A stretch of DNA of 64,000 nt, taken from NCBI RefSeq assembly GCF_030287445.1, contig NZ_JASVWB010000002.1:3410001-3474000 (forward strand), read 5' to 3'. The position numbers and the translations under genes are program-made. Positions 53,601 through 63,171 of this stretch are shown piece by piece. Numbering within the stretch: position 1 is the first letter of the stretch; each line of letters opens with the position of its first letter. The notes beneath the pieces were generated by a model, which was given only the letters and a program-made list of their open reading frames with translations, made no database searches and was not told where the DNA came from. The DNA is from Streptomyces sp. ALI-76-A (GTDB lineage: Bacteria > Actinomycetota > Actinomycetes > Streptomycetales > Streptomycetaceae).

Positions 53601-53861
53601 TCAGTCCTCGATGGACCCGACAACCGTGCAGAAGTTGCCGATGTTCTGCGTGTTGTCGCCGCCGATGGCGGGGATGACGTTGGCGAAGGCGGCGCCGCCG
53701 TCGAAGTCCTGCTCACAGTCCACGACCTGCAGGTTGTTGACGGCGAACGGGAAGCTCTCGTCGTAGTCGTGGCCACCGTCGGCACTGGCAACCCCGCCGC
53801 CGACCAGGCCCATGCCGCCGACCATGACCACTACCGCCGCAGCCTTCTTGAGCTTGTTCAT
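53601..53861 (-). CDS. Small two-Cys secreted protein, array member 2
   Basis: An 86-residue protein. Signal peptide MNKLKKAAAVVVMVGGMGLVG...ASA, then a 60-residue mature part: acidic start GGHDYDESF, NNLQVVDCEQDF with Cys1, a Gly/Ala turn, and NTQNIGNFCTVVGSIED with Cys2. One disulfide is likely. The Cys-(hydrophobic)-N-x-I-x-x-Cys spacing recalls the C-terminal half of rodlins, but similarity is weak. GGAGAC precedes the ATG. Over 75% identical to the copy at 54230. Confidence 0.85.
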   Translation of the reverse strand: MNKLKKAAAVVVMVGGMGLVGGGVASADGGHDYDESFPFAVNNLQVVDCEQDFDGGAAFANVIPAIGGDNTQNIGNFCTVVGSIED

Positions 53862-53923
53862 CGTGTCTCCGGTTTCTTGAGCACACGGCCCCCTTACGGA
53901 CCGTGCCCGACTCGTCACTGACG

Positions 53924-53958
53924 ATAACACGCGTCGTACTTAGACTGCTATTTCCGAC
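53924..53958 (-). promoter_or_regulatory. Conserved promoter block, array member 2
   Basis: On the minus strand: GTCGGAAAT-N7-TAAG-N10-GTTAT, ending 62 bp before the ATG. The same block with the same spacing lies before the genes at 54230 and 54770. A CACCC-GATT-GGGTG inverted repeat follows upstream at 53960-53973. Confidence 0.65.
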
Positions 53959-54080
53959 ACACCCGATTGGGTGCAGATTATTGAGTTATGCACTTTTCAA
54001 GACGCCGGGGCACATTGCTCGGAACCCGGTTTCCCATGGGCGCCGGGGACGCAATCGAATTCCTGAAGGCCGACAGCAGA

Positions 54081-54142
54081 GCGCCTCCGATGGCCACGCC
54101 ACCAAGGACCTCAGAGTCCTCATGCGCACCAGTCGGAGGCGC
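54081..54142. repeat. Structured 3' element behind array member 3
   Basis: GCGCCTCCGA (54081-54090) and TCGGAGGCGC (54133-54142) are perfect inverted repeats with a nested AGGAC-CTCAGA-GTCCT hairpin between them. A relative lies at 54654-54722. Probably the terminator of the gene at 54230. Confidence 0.7.
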
Positions 54143-54229
54143 TTTCCCCTCGCTCCCGGAAGGCCCCGTGCCCTCCTGGCCACCGGCCACCCGCGCCGCT
54201 GTGCGGCCCGCGGGACCGCCGGCCGGAGA

Positions 54230-54490
54230 TCAGTCTTCGATGGACCCGATCACCGTGCAGAAGTTGCCGATGTTCTGCGTGTTGTCGCCGACGGCGGTGA
54301 CGGGGGCGTTGGTGAAGAGGAGGCCGCCGTCGAAGTCCTGCTCGCAGTCCACGACCTGCAGGTTGTTGACGGCGAACGGGAACTTCTCGTCGTAGTCGTG
54401 GCCACCGTCGGCACTGGCAACCCCGCCACCGACCAGGCCCATGCCGCCGACCATGACCGCTACCGCCGCAGCCTTCTTGAGCTTGTGCAT
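54230..54490 (-). CDS. Small two-Cys secreted protein, array member 3
   Basis: An 86-residue close paralogue of array member 2, with MHKLKKAAAVAVMVGGMG signal peptide, HDYDEKFPFAVNNLQVVDC, FTNAPVTAVGDNTQNIGNFC and a terminal SIED. Differences are concentrated in the central loop (GGLLFTNAPVTAVG). GGAGAC lies 6 bp before the ATG. It has its own promoter block and structured 3' element, so it is a separate transcription unit. Confidence 0.85.
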   Translation of the reverse strand: MHKLKKAAAVAVMVGGMGLVGGGVASADGGHDYDEKFPFAVNNLQVVDCEQDFDGGLLFTNAPVTAVGDNTQNIGNFCTVIGSIED

Positions 54491-54553
54491 CGCGTCTCCG
54501 ATTCCCTCAACACACACCCCTCCTGACGGAGCGTGCTGGATCTGTCACAGAGA

Positions 54554-54588
54554 ATAACATGCGCCTCACTTAAACCAACATTCCCGAC
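54554..54588 (-). promoter_or_regulatory. Conserved promoter block, array member 3
   Basis: GTCGGGAAT-N7-TAAG-N10-GTTAT on the minus strand, 63 bp before the ATG; same layout as the blocks at 53924 and 55095. Confidence 0.65.
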
Positions 54589-54653
54589 TCGCCCAAACGA
54601 ATTCCGCTCATCGAGTTATAGGCCTTTCGGGAGATGGACCCTCGTGCACAACA

Positions 54654-54722
54654 AAGCGCCTCCGACAGGTGCGGCAACAAGGACCCAACACACGTCCTCA
54701 TGCGCATCGATCGGAGGCGCTT
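54654..54722. repeat. Structured 3' element behind array member 4
   Basis: AAGCGCCTCCGA (54654-54665) and TCGGAGGCGCTT (54711-54722) form a perfect 12-bp stem around a 45-nt insert with a nested AGGAC...GTCCT pair. Homologous to 54081-54142. Confidence 0.7.
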
Positions 54723-54769
54723 CACGTTCGCACCCCGGGAATCCAGGACCCAACCGGGGAGTCCCGAAA

Positions 54770-55030
54770 TCAGTCCTCGATGGACCCGACCACCGTGCAG
54801 AAGTTGCCGATGTTCTGGTTGTTGTCGCCGAGGGCGGTGATGGGGGCGTTGACGAAGGCGGCGCCGGCGTCGAAGTCCTGGTCGCACTCCACGACCTGCA
54901 GGTTGTCGATCTGGAAGCCGAACGGGTCGTCGTATCCGTGGTCTCCACCGGCGTGGGCAACGCCGCCGCCGACAAGACCCATGCCGCCGACCATGGCCAC
55001 TACCGCCGCGGCCTTCTTGAGCTTGTGCAT
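54770..55030 (-). CDS. Small two-Cys secreted protein, array member 4
   Basis: An 86-residue paralogue with signal peptide MHKLKKAAAVVAMVGGMG...AHA, mature start GGDHGYDDPFGF, IDNLQVVECDQDF, FVNAPITALGDNNQNIGNFC and SIED end. More diverged in the first 20 mature residues than members 2 and 3 are from each other, so it is probably the older copy. GGAG lies 6 bp before the ATG. Confidence 0.85.
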   Translation of the reverse strand: MHKLKKAAAVVAMVGGMGLVGGGVAHAGGDHGYDDPFGFQIDNLQVVECDQDFDAGAAFVNAPITALGDNNQNIGNFCTVVGSIED

Positions 55031-55094
55031 CGCATCTCCGATTTCCTCACGCACGCGACCCTCTTCACGGACCGCGTCCGAACAGTTACAGACG

Positions 55095-55129
55095 ATAACA
55101 GGCGCCCACCTTAACCTGTCATTTCCGAC
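55095..55129 (-). promoter_or_regulatory. Conserved promoter block, array member 4
   Basis: GTCGGAAAT-N7-TAAG-N10-GTTAT on the minus strand, 64 bp before the ATG, with a CACCC-GAAT-GGGTG inverted repeat at 55131-55144 further upstream. Confidence 0.65.
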
Positions 55130-55144
55130 ACACCCGAATGGGTG

Positions 55145-56178
55145 GTGGTCGGCGGGCTATGCACCTTTTATGACAACCGGAGCGGCCGGACCGTACTCCA
55201 GTCACCGACCGCGCAGGCACCGTCGTTCTACGCCTGGCCCTGCCTGAGAGGCGGGGATCGGGGCCTGGTCCGGTGCCGCTCGGTCCGCCGTCTCTGGCGC
55301 CTGCGCGGACCCTCCGTATCGCCCCTCTCTCTCCAACACCCCTGCGGTCCCAGGTACGTTGCCTCGAACGACGGGCTTCCCCGCGATCTCGCGACAGCGA
55401 CTGTCACCGCCAGACCTGCGGCGGTCAAAACCCGTGGCCAAGGTGGTGACTTCGCAGGCGAGGGCCGCGAAGTCACCGGCCGCCAGGTGCCGTTGGCCTG
55501 TGTGCGCAGGACCACGGCGTCGGGCGCGAGCGCGTCGGTGACAGGAGGTCGGCGGTGCTGCCGGCCGTCGCGCGCGGGGTGAGGGCGGGAGTGCGGGCCT
55601 CGCGTACGACACCGTCCTCAGCCGTGGCTCGGTCCGCCGGCCGGGTTGCCCCGGGCCGATGGACGGATCACGACGTCGTCGCCGTCGCCGGCGCACCCGA
55701 AGGCCTCCCGCTCCCGGCCCTCGTTCGGTGGTTCTGCCGACGGCAGTCGCGGACTCGGTGCTCATCGGTGGCCGCCGCCGGGTGCGGCACCGCCGGGTGC
55801 GGCTCCGCCGGGAACTGATCGAGGACCCGGTGGGCCAGCGGCAGGTCCTGGACGAAATGGGCGCCCGGACGGTCGGGCTCAGGCTGGACCCGAACGGGGC
55901 GAAGGCGGTCCTCCGGGACCTGACCCAGGCGAACTGGCTGGTGCGGCAAGGGCTGTACGTCCGGTGGGACGCGCGTGCGCGGGAGCGTCCCACCGACCGG
56001 GCCGGACCTCACCCCGCAGATCCGGCCGGCACCCCGAGAGTCACGCGGACGCCACGGGCCGCGTCCTCGTGCGAGGGAAGGCTGTCGGCCGCCGCCGCGC
56101 GGTTTCCCGTAACGGCCATCGGCTGGACTCCTGCACCTGGCGGGGCCCGGGCGGGCCTTGCCGTCGGTGTGCGGTCAG
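55145..56178. other. About 1 kb without an intact gene
   Basis: No complete gene is supported. A plus-strand stretch at about 55800-55990 reads RRELIEDPVGQRQVLDEMGA and VLRDLTQANWLVRQGLYVRW with acceptable codon bias, and may be a remnant of a longer gene; neither a start nor a family is clear. A minus-strand frame near 55440-55515 (VLRTQANGTWRPV) may be another fragment. Confidence 0.4.
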
Positions 56179-57717
56179 TCAGTCCTGAGGGTCGAGGTGC
56201 CTCGCCCGGCGGATGGTGTCGGCCAGTTGGCGTACCGCCTTGTCCTCGGTGGTGTCCGCCAAGTCGTCGGCCTGTTCGGCGAGTTCGTCGAGGCCGGGTG
56301 CGCCGGGCAGCGATGTCCAGCGCCCGTCGCCCCCGCGCAGGGCGTCCGCGAAGTAGGCGGCGACCGCGGTGACCTGGAAGCGGGGGCTCGCGCTGCGGAG
56401 GGAGCCGCCCAGGGCGCCGGACTCCAGTCGGCCGGACTCCTCGTGCGGGGCGCGGGTGTCGGGGTCCTGCCAGCGGACGGTGGCGGTGGCGAGGTGGCCG
56501 TCGGCGCCGGGCTTGGTGCGCACGGCGTAGAGGGCGGTCACGGTGTGGCCGGGGCCGACCTCGCCGCCGTCGACGCGGTCGTCGCGGAAGTCGTCGTCGG
56601 CGACGCGGCGGTTGTCGTAGCCGACGAGGCGGTGCTCGGCGACCGTCCGCGGGTCGAAGACGACCTGGGCCTTGGCGTCGCGGGCGGTGAGGTCGATGTT
56701 CTTCGGAAGCTGTTCGCAGAAGACGGTACGGGCCTCGCCGGGGTCGGAGACGTACGTGGTGTGGCCGTCGCCCCGGTCGGCGAGGCGTTCCATCAGGGCG
56801 TCGCCGTAGTCGCTGCCGACGCCGACGCCGAAGAGGGTGATGCCGTGTTCGCGGCGGGCGCCCTCGATGCGTTCGAGGATGGTGTCGGGGTCGGTGTCGC
56901 CGTCGTTGGCGAGGGCGTCGGAGACCAGGACGACCCGGTTGGTGGCGCCCTCGCGCAGGCCCTCGACGGCGGTCGCGTAGCCGGTCTCCACGCCCGCGCC
57001 GAGGTTGGTGGAGAACGTCGGCTCCAGGGCGTCGATGGTGGCGTGGATCTCAGCCCGGTTGCCGCCGAGGCGGGTCATCGGCAGGACGGTCTCGGCCCGG
57101 TCGCTGAAGGTGACGAGCGCGACCGAGTCGTCGTCGTGGAGCCGGTCCGTCATCACGCCGAGGGACTCCTGGGCGAGGTCGAGCCGGCCCGGTTCGGCCA
57201 TCGAGCCGGAGATGTCGAGGACGAAGGTGAGGGCGGCGGGCGGGCGTTCGCCCCGCTGCTCGGCGGGGCGGGTGGCCAGGCCGACCCGGACGAGCGACCA
57301 GTCCTCCCGGTCGGTGCGGGCGCCGTCGACGGTCACCGAGAAGCCGTTGCCGTCGGGGCGCTCGTAGTCCTGGCGGAAGCTGTTGACGAACTCCTCGGGG
57401 CGGATCGTCGACGGGGCGGGACGCCGGCCGTCGGCGAGGGTGCGGCGGGCGTAGCCGTAGGAGGCGGTGTCGACGTCGAGGGCGAAGGTGGAGAGGTGGT
57501 CGGGCGAGGGGTCGGCCTGCCGGGACTCGTCGTCCGGGCCGTCCTGTTCGCCGGTGCTGTGGCGGGGGGCCGGGAAGCCGGTCGCCCCGTCCGCGTGGTC
57601 CGTGCCGCTGCGGTCTCCCGTGCCGCCCGCGCCGCAGCCGGTGAGCAGCAGGCCGCTCGCCGCGGTGAGGGCGAGCAGGACGCCGCGCAGGCGTCGTGGT
57701 CCGTGTCGCTCCATCAT
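56179..57717 (-). CDS. VWA-domain lipoprotein (YfbK-like, with DUF3520-type C-terminus)
   Basis: A 512-residue lipoprotein with lipobox LLTGC (Cys28). The N-terminal region (STFALDVDTASYGYARRTL, RPEEFVNSFRQDY) is the YfbK-type von Willebrand N domain; the VWA domain carries the MIDAS motif LDISGSM and FSTNLGAGV, LVSDALAN; the C-terminal 150 residues (FCEQLPKNIDLTARDAKAQVVFDPRTVAEHRLVGYDNR) match the DUF3520-type domain. It acts on the outer face of the membrane in protein interaction. Two ATGs (57717, 57714) follow AGGGGG. Confidence 0.87.
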   Translation of the reverse strand: MMERHGPRRLRGVLLALTAASGLLLTGCGAGGTGDRSGTDHADGATGFPAPRHSTGEQDGPDDESRQADPSPDHLSTFALDVDTASYGYARRTLADGRRPAPSTIRPEEFVNSFRQDYERPDGNGFSVTVDGARTDREDWSLVRVGLATRPAEQRGERPPAALTFVLDISGSMAEPGRLDLAQESLGVMTDRLHDDDSVALVTFSDRAETVLPMTRLGGNRAEIHATIDALEPTFSTNLGAGVETGYATAVEGLREGATNRVVLVSDALANDGDTDPDTILERIEGARREHGITLFGVGVGSDYGDALMERLADRGDGHTTYVSDPGEARTVFCEQLPKNIDLTARDAKAQVVFDPRTVAEHRLVGYDNRRVADDDFRDDRVDGGEVGPGHTVTALYAVRTKPGADGHLATATVRWQDPDTRAPHEESGRLESGALGGSLRSASPRFQVTAVAAYFADALRGGDGRWTSLPGAPGLDELAEQADDLADTTEDKAVRQLADTIRRARHLDPQD

Positions 57718-57837
57718 CCGTGCCCCCTGAGCCAGTTGACGTCGATGTCTGTGACTGTGACGGGCCGGGGGGCCGGAACGTGCGTGACGGGGCGTTGCGG
57801 ATGGATCTCGAAGAGGGCACGGAAGGCGCCCGCCGAG

Positions 57838-57858
57838 ACCGGCGGGTGACCCGCCGGT
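57838..57858 (-). terminator. Terminator of the ABC exporter pair
   Basis: ACCGGCGGG (57838-57846) / CCCGCCGGT (57850-57858), loop TGA, begins 3 bp after the permease stop at 57862. Confidence 0.6.
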
Positions 57859-57861
57859 GAC

Positions 57862-58728
57862 CTAGGACACCACGTCCTTGCGGGCGAAACCCCGGAAGGC
57901 CAGGGCGAACAGCACGAGGGCGTACGTTACCGACACGGAGGCGCCCTGGATCATGTCGGACCACTGGAGTCGGGGCCGGACGGCGTCGAGCCAGGCGTAC
58001 TGCCAGTGCGAGGGCAGGAAGTCGCGCCAGTCGCCGAGCGCCGTCACCTGGTCGAGCACGTTGCCGACGATGGTCAGGCCGACCGCGCCGCCGACCGCGC
58101 CCAGCGGGGCGTCCGTGCGGGTGGACAGCCAGAACGCCAGGGCGGCGGTGACGAGTTGGGACACGAAGATGTACGCGACCGTGATCACCAGGCGCTGCGC
58201 GGCCGTGCCGGCGGGCAGCGAGCCGCCGGTGGGCATCTCCAGCGGGCCCCAGCCGTACGCCGCGGTGCCGACGGCGAGGGCGACGAGCGGCAGCAGCACC
58301 ATGGCCGCGAGGCTGAGCCCGAGGCCGACGACGAGCTTGGACCACAGCAGACGGGCCCGGGGCACCGGAGCCGCCAGCAGATAGCGCAGGGAGGACCAGC
58401 TGGCCTCCGAGGCGACCGTGTCCCCGCAGAACAGGGCGACGGGGACGACGAGCAGGAAGCCGGCGGAGGCGAACAGGTTCACCGCGGCGAAGTTGGCCCC
58501 GGACAGCGTGGCCGTGTCCATGAGGTTGACGCGGTCGTTGTCGCCGCCCGGTCCGCCGCCCACCTGGAAGGCGATGAGCAGCACGAACGGCAGGGCGAAC
58601 AGGATGCCGCCCATGACGAGCGTGCGGCGCCGCTTGAGCTGGCGGACCAGCTCGACCCGTATGGGCAGCGTGCGGCCCGCGCGGTAGCCGTGGGCCACCT
58701 CCGCGCGGTCGGTCTGCGTGCCGCTCAT
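57862..58728 (-). CDS. ABC-2 type transporter permease
   Basis: A 288-residue ABC-2 permease with six membrane segments. N-terminal RVELVRQLKRRRTLVMGGILFALPFVLLIAF, an extracellular loop after TM1, and the EASWSSLRYLLAAPVPRARLLWSKL loop that contacts the ATPase. It forms an exporter with the ATPase domain of the adjacent fusion protein (ATGA overlap). Substrate unknown. Confidence 0.87.
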   Translation of the reverse strand: MSGTQTDRAEVAHGYRAGRTLPIRVELVRQLKRRRTLVMGGILFALPFVLLIAFQVGGGPGGDNDRVNLMDTATLSGANFAAVNLFASAGFLLVVPVALFCGDTVASEASWSSLRYLLAAPVPRARLLWSKLVVGLGLSLAAMVLLPLVALAVGTAAYGWGPLEMPTGGSLPAGTAAQRLVITVAYIFVSQLVTAALAFWLSTRTDAPLGAVGGAVGLTIVGNVLDQVTALGDWRDFLPSHWQYAWLDAVRPRLQWSDMIQGASVSVTYALVLFALAFRGFARKDVVS

Positions 58729-61376
58729 GCGGAGTCTCCGATCAGGGTGAGGAAGGCGTCTTCGAGGCGGCGGTGGGGGCCCACCGACTCCACGGCGACC
58801 TCCAGCCGGACGAGTTCGGCGATCAGGCGCCGTGCGCTGCCGTCGGCGCCGAGCCGGACCACCAGGCCCTCGTCGGCGCGGACCGCCGAGACCACGCCGG
58901 GCAGCGCGGCGACCTTCTCGGCGAGGGGTTCCTCGACGGGTTCGGCCGTGCCCACCAGCAGGGTGTCGCCGGAGCCGATGATCTCGGCGACCGGGCCCGC
59001 CTGGACGAGCCGGCCGTGGTCCATCACGACCAGGTGGGTGCAGGACTGCTCGATCTCGGACAGGAGGTGGCTGGAGACGATCACCGTGCGGCCGCCCGCC
59101 GCGTAGCGGATCATCACCTCGCGCATCTCGCGGATCTGGGGCGGGTCGAGGCCGTTCGTCGGCTCGTCGAGGATGAGCAGGTCGGGCATGCCGAGCATGG
59201 CCTGGGCGATGGCCAGGCGCTGGCGCATGCCCTGGGAGTACGTGCGGACCGCGCGGGCCAGGGCGTCGCCGAGGCCGGCGATCTCCAGCGCCTCGTCCAG
59301 GTGGGCGTCCCCGGGCGGGCGGCCGGTGGCCCGCCAGTACAGCTCCAGGTTCTCCCGGCCGGACAGGTGCGGGAGGAAGCCGGCGCCCTCGACGAAGGCG
59401 CCGACGCGGGACAGCACCGGGGCGCCCGGCGCGATGGCGTGGCCGAAGACGCGGATCTCGCCGCCGTCCGGCTTGATCAGACCCATCAGCATGCGCAGGG
59501 TGGTCGTCTTGCCCGCGCCGTTCGGGCCCAGCAGGCCGAGCACCTGGCCCTTCTCGACGCTGAAGGTCAGGTCCCGGACCGCGTACCGGTCGGCGGACTT
59601 GGCGTACCGCTTGCTCAGGTCCGTGATCTGGAGGGGGACGTCGGCCGCCGCCGGGTCGGGGGCGGGGGCGGTCGTGCGGCGCCGGGCCGTCAGCAGCAGG
59701 AGCAGCGCGGTCACCGCGCCGGCCAGCGGCAGCCACCACACCCACGCGGGCATCGGTGCCTGCGCGTTCGTGTGGCTGAGGGGGGTCGGCACCGACAGGT
59801 CGCCCCTGAGGGAGACCGTGTACGTGGCCGGAGTGGCCGGCGAGGCGTAGCCGAGGTCCGTGGAGGCGAGGACCAGGCGCAGGCGGTGGCCGTCGTCCAC
59901 CTCGTGGTCGATCGCCGGGAGGGTGATCGTGACGTCCTGGCCGGCCTTCGCGTTCTCGACCCGCAGGGGCTCGACCAGCTGGGAGGGCAGCACCTGCTGA
60001 CCGCCGCCGGGGCCGACGTCGTACACCTTGGCGAAGAGGACGGCGTCCTCGCTCGTCGACTTCACGTGGACGGTGACCGTCGGCGACCCGGTGATCTGGA
60101 GGTCGTCCTCGACGGGCGCCGACTCGAAGGCGGCGTGCTGGCCCGGGAAGTCGAGGGAGACGCCGACGCCGAGCGTGGACAGCTGGGCGAGGCCGCCGGC
60201 GCCGCCGATGCCGGGCAGGGCCGAGACGGCGGGCGGGTTGGCGCCGGCCGGGTTCTCGAAACTCTGCTCGCGTCCGGCGAGGGTGACCTTGCGCCGGTCG
60301 GCCGCCAGGCCGGGGTAGGTGTCCTCGCTCACGCCGCGCAGCCGGGCCTCGCCGTCACCGGTGCCGGTGCCGAGGGTGCGGGTGACGCGGAAGGCGGAGC
60401 CGGTGTCGGCGCTCCTGTCGTCCTTGAGGTAGCGGTCGAACCAGGAGGCGACCCGGGACTGGACGCGGCTCGTCTCCATGTCGCCGCCGTCGTGCCCGCC
60501 CGCGATCCAGTCGACGTCGACGGGGGCGCCGTTGGCGCGGATCGCCTTGGCCGCCGCGTCGGCCTGGCCGAGCGGGAAGAGGGAGTCGCTCTGGCCCTGC
60601 AGGAGGAGTGTGGGCACCTTGATGCGGTCGGCGACGGAGGACGGCGAGCGCTCCTGGAGGAGCTTCACGGCCTGCGGGTCGGGGGTGCCGGACTCGGCGA
60701 CCCGCTCGTACATCTGGCAGATCCGCGTCTCGAACTTGTCGCAGCCGCCGCCGGAGTTGACGAAGACGCCCGCCCAGAGCTTCTTGAACACGCCGTTGGG
60801 GAAGAGCGCGTCGGCGAGGTTCCAGTAGGTGATCGCCGGGGCGACCGCGTCCACCCGGTCGTCGTGGCCGGCGGTCTCCAGCGCGATGGCGCCGCCGTAC
60901 GAGGCGCCGGCCATGCCGACCCGCGGGTCACCGGCCTTGTCGAGCCGGACCTGCGGCTGCTTCGCCAGCCAGTCGATCAGCTTCGAGACGTCGGCGACCT
61001 CGCCCTTCGGGTCGTTCAGTCCGATCCTGCCGGTCGACCTGCCGAAGCCGCGCGCCGACCAGGTCAGTACCGCGTACCCGTCCCGGGCCAGGTCCTCGGC
61101 CTGCTGCCGCAGGTCGTCCTTGCTGCCGCCGAAGCCGTGCGCCAGCAGGACGGCGGGGCGCCGGCCCGCCGCACCGGACGTGAAGTACGAGGTGTCGACG
61201 CGTACCCCGCCTCCCATGTCCATGACGCGGTCGGTGCCGTGCACCGCGGCCGGGTCGTCGGAGGCGACGGCCGTCCATGTCCCGGCACCGGCGAGCACGA
61301 CGACGGCGGCCGCGGCGGCGCCCAGCCGTCGCGGCCCCCGAAGCAGCGCCCGCAGCCGGGGCAGTCGAAGATCCAT
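58725..61376 (-). CDS. Fusion: extracellular S15-type hydrolase plus ABC ATPase
   Basis: An 883-residue protein. Membrane anchor about residues 18-38; alpha/beta hydrolase domain of the X-Pro dipeptidyl-peptidase/CocE type (about 45-335) with nucleophile Ser159 in GASYGG, an Asp in GQSDSLFP and His in AGGHDGG; a beta-sandwich S15 C-terminal domain (about 335-530); a second membrane helix (about 543-562); and a cytoplasmic ABC ATPase (about 578-883) with Walker A GPNGAGKTT, signature YSQGMRQR and Walker B LLILDEPTNGLD. So one polypeptide links an exported hydrolase to an exporter motor. The gene is intact with no frameshift at the junction. No clear ribosome binding site before ATG 61376. Confidence 0.88.
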   Translation of the reverse strand: MDLRLPRLRALLRGPRRLGAAAAAVVVLAGAGTWTAVASDDPAAVHGTDRVMDMGGGVRVDTSYFTSGAAGRRPAVLLAHGFGGSKDDLRQQAEDLARDGYAVLTWSARGFGRSTGRIGLNDPKGEVADVSKLIDWLAKQPQVRLDKAGDPRVGMAGASYGGAIALETAGHDDRVDAVAPAITYWNLADALFPNGVFKKLWAGVFVNSGGGCDKFETRICQMYERVAESGTPDPQAVKLLQERSPSSVADRIKVPTLLLQGQSDSLFPLGQADAAAKAIRANGAPVDVDWIAGGHDGGDMETSRVQSRVASWFDRYLKDDRSADTGSAFRVTRTLGTGTGDGEARLRGVSEDTYPGLAADRRKVTLAGREQSFENPAGANPPAVSALPGIGGAGGLAQLSTLGVGVSLDFPGQHAAFESAPVEDDLQITGSPTVTVHVKSTSEDAVLFAKVYDVGPGGGQQVLPSQLVEPLRVENAKAGQDVTITLPAIDHEVDDGHRLRLVLASTDLGYASPATPATYTVSLRGDLSVPTPLSHTNAQAPMPAWVWWLPLAGAVTALLLLLTARRRTTAPAPDPAAADVPLQITDLSKRYAKSADRYAVRDLTFSVEKGQVLGLLGPNGAGKTTTLRMLMGLIKPDGGEIRVFGHAIAPGAPVLSRVGAFVEGAGFLPHLSGRENLELYWRATGRPPGDAHLDEALEIAGLGDALARAVRTYSQGMRQRLAIAQAMLGMPDLLILDEPTNGLDPPQIREMREVMIRYAAGGRTVIVSSHLLSEIEQSCTHLVVMDHGRLVQAGPVAEIIGSGDTLLVGTAEPVEEPLAEKVAALPGVVSAVRADEGLVVRLGADGSARRLIAELVRLEVAVESVGPHRRLEDAFLTLIGDSA

Positions 61377-61654
61377 GCGTCAACGGTACGGGGTGAAACT
61401 GTCGGGGAGTTGTCGACCGAGGGGTGAACCACGGGCCATCCCCTCGGGGTAGGGGCCGGTGCGGTGTACCACGGATGCGGTACGGCGGCGGCGAGCCCGG
61501 TGGGTTCCGTGATCTGTCGGTGCGGGTGCGCCGGGGCTTGTCGCGCGGTTCCCCGCGCCCCTCGGGTCCGGCTTGTCTCCGTGGGAGCCGAGGGCGATCG
61601 CGTGGGCGCGGAAGCGGGGCCGTCCGCGCTACGGACGGCCCCGCTCGGCGGGTG
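61377..61654. other. Intergenic region with terminator
   Basis: No gene is supported. It holds the mmsA terminator at 61613-61645 and the upstream region of the fusion gene. Confidence 0.5.
61613..61645 (-). terminator. Strong hairpin after mmsA
   Basis: AGCGGGGCCGTCCG / CGGACGGCCCCGCT, perfect 14-bp stem, loop CGCTA, starting 10 bp past the stop codon at 61655. Confidence 0.8.
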
Positions 61655-63157
<1,503 letters not shown>

Positions 63158-63171
63158 GACCGAGTACTCCT

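Noticed and set aside
53568..53921. Plus-strand frames opposite the small-protein array
   Set aside because: The same antisense frame recurs behind each paralogue because the paralogues are similar; no start signals and acidic/valine-rich shadow composition.
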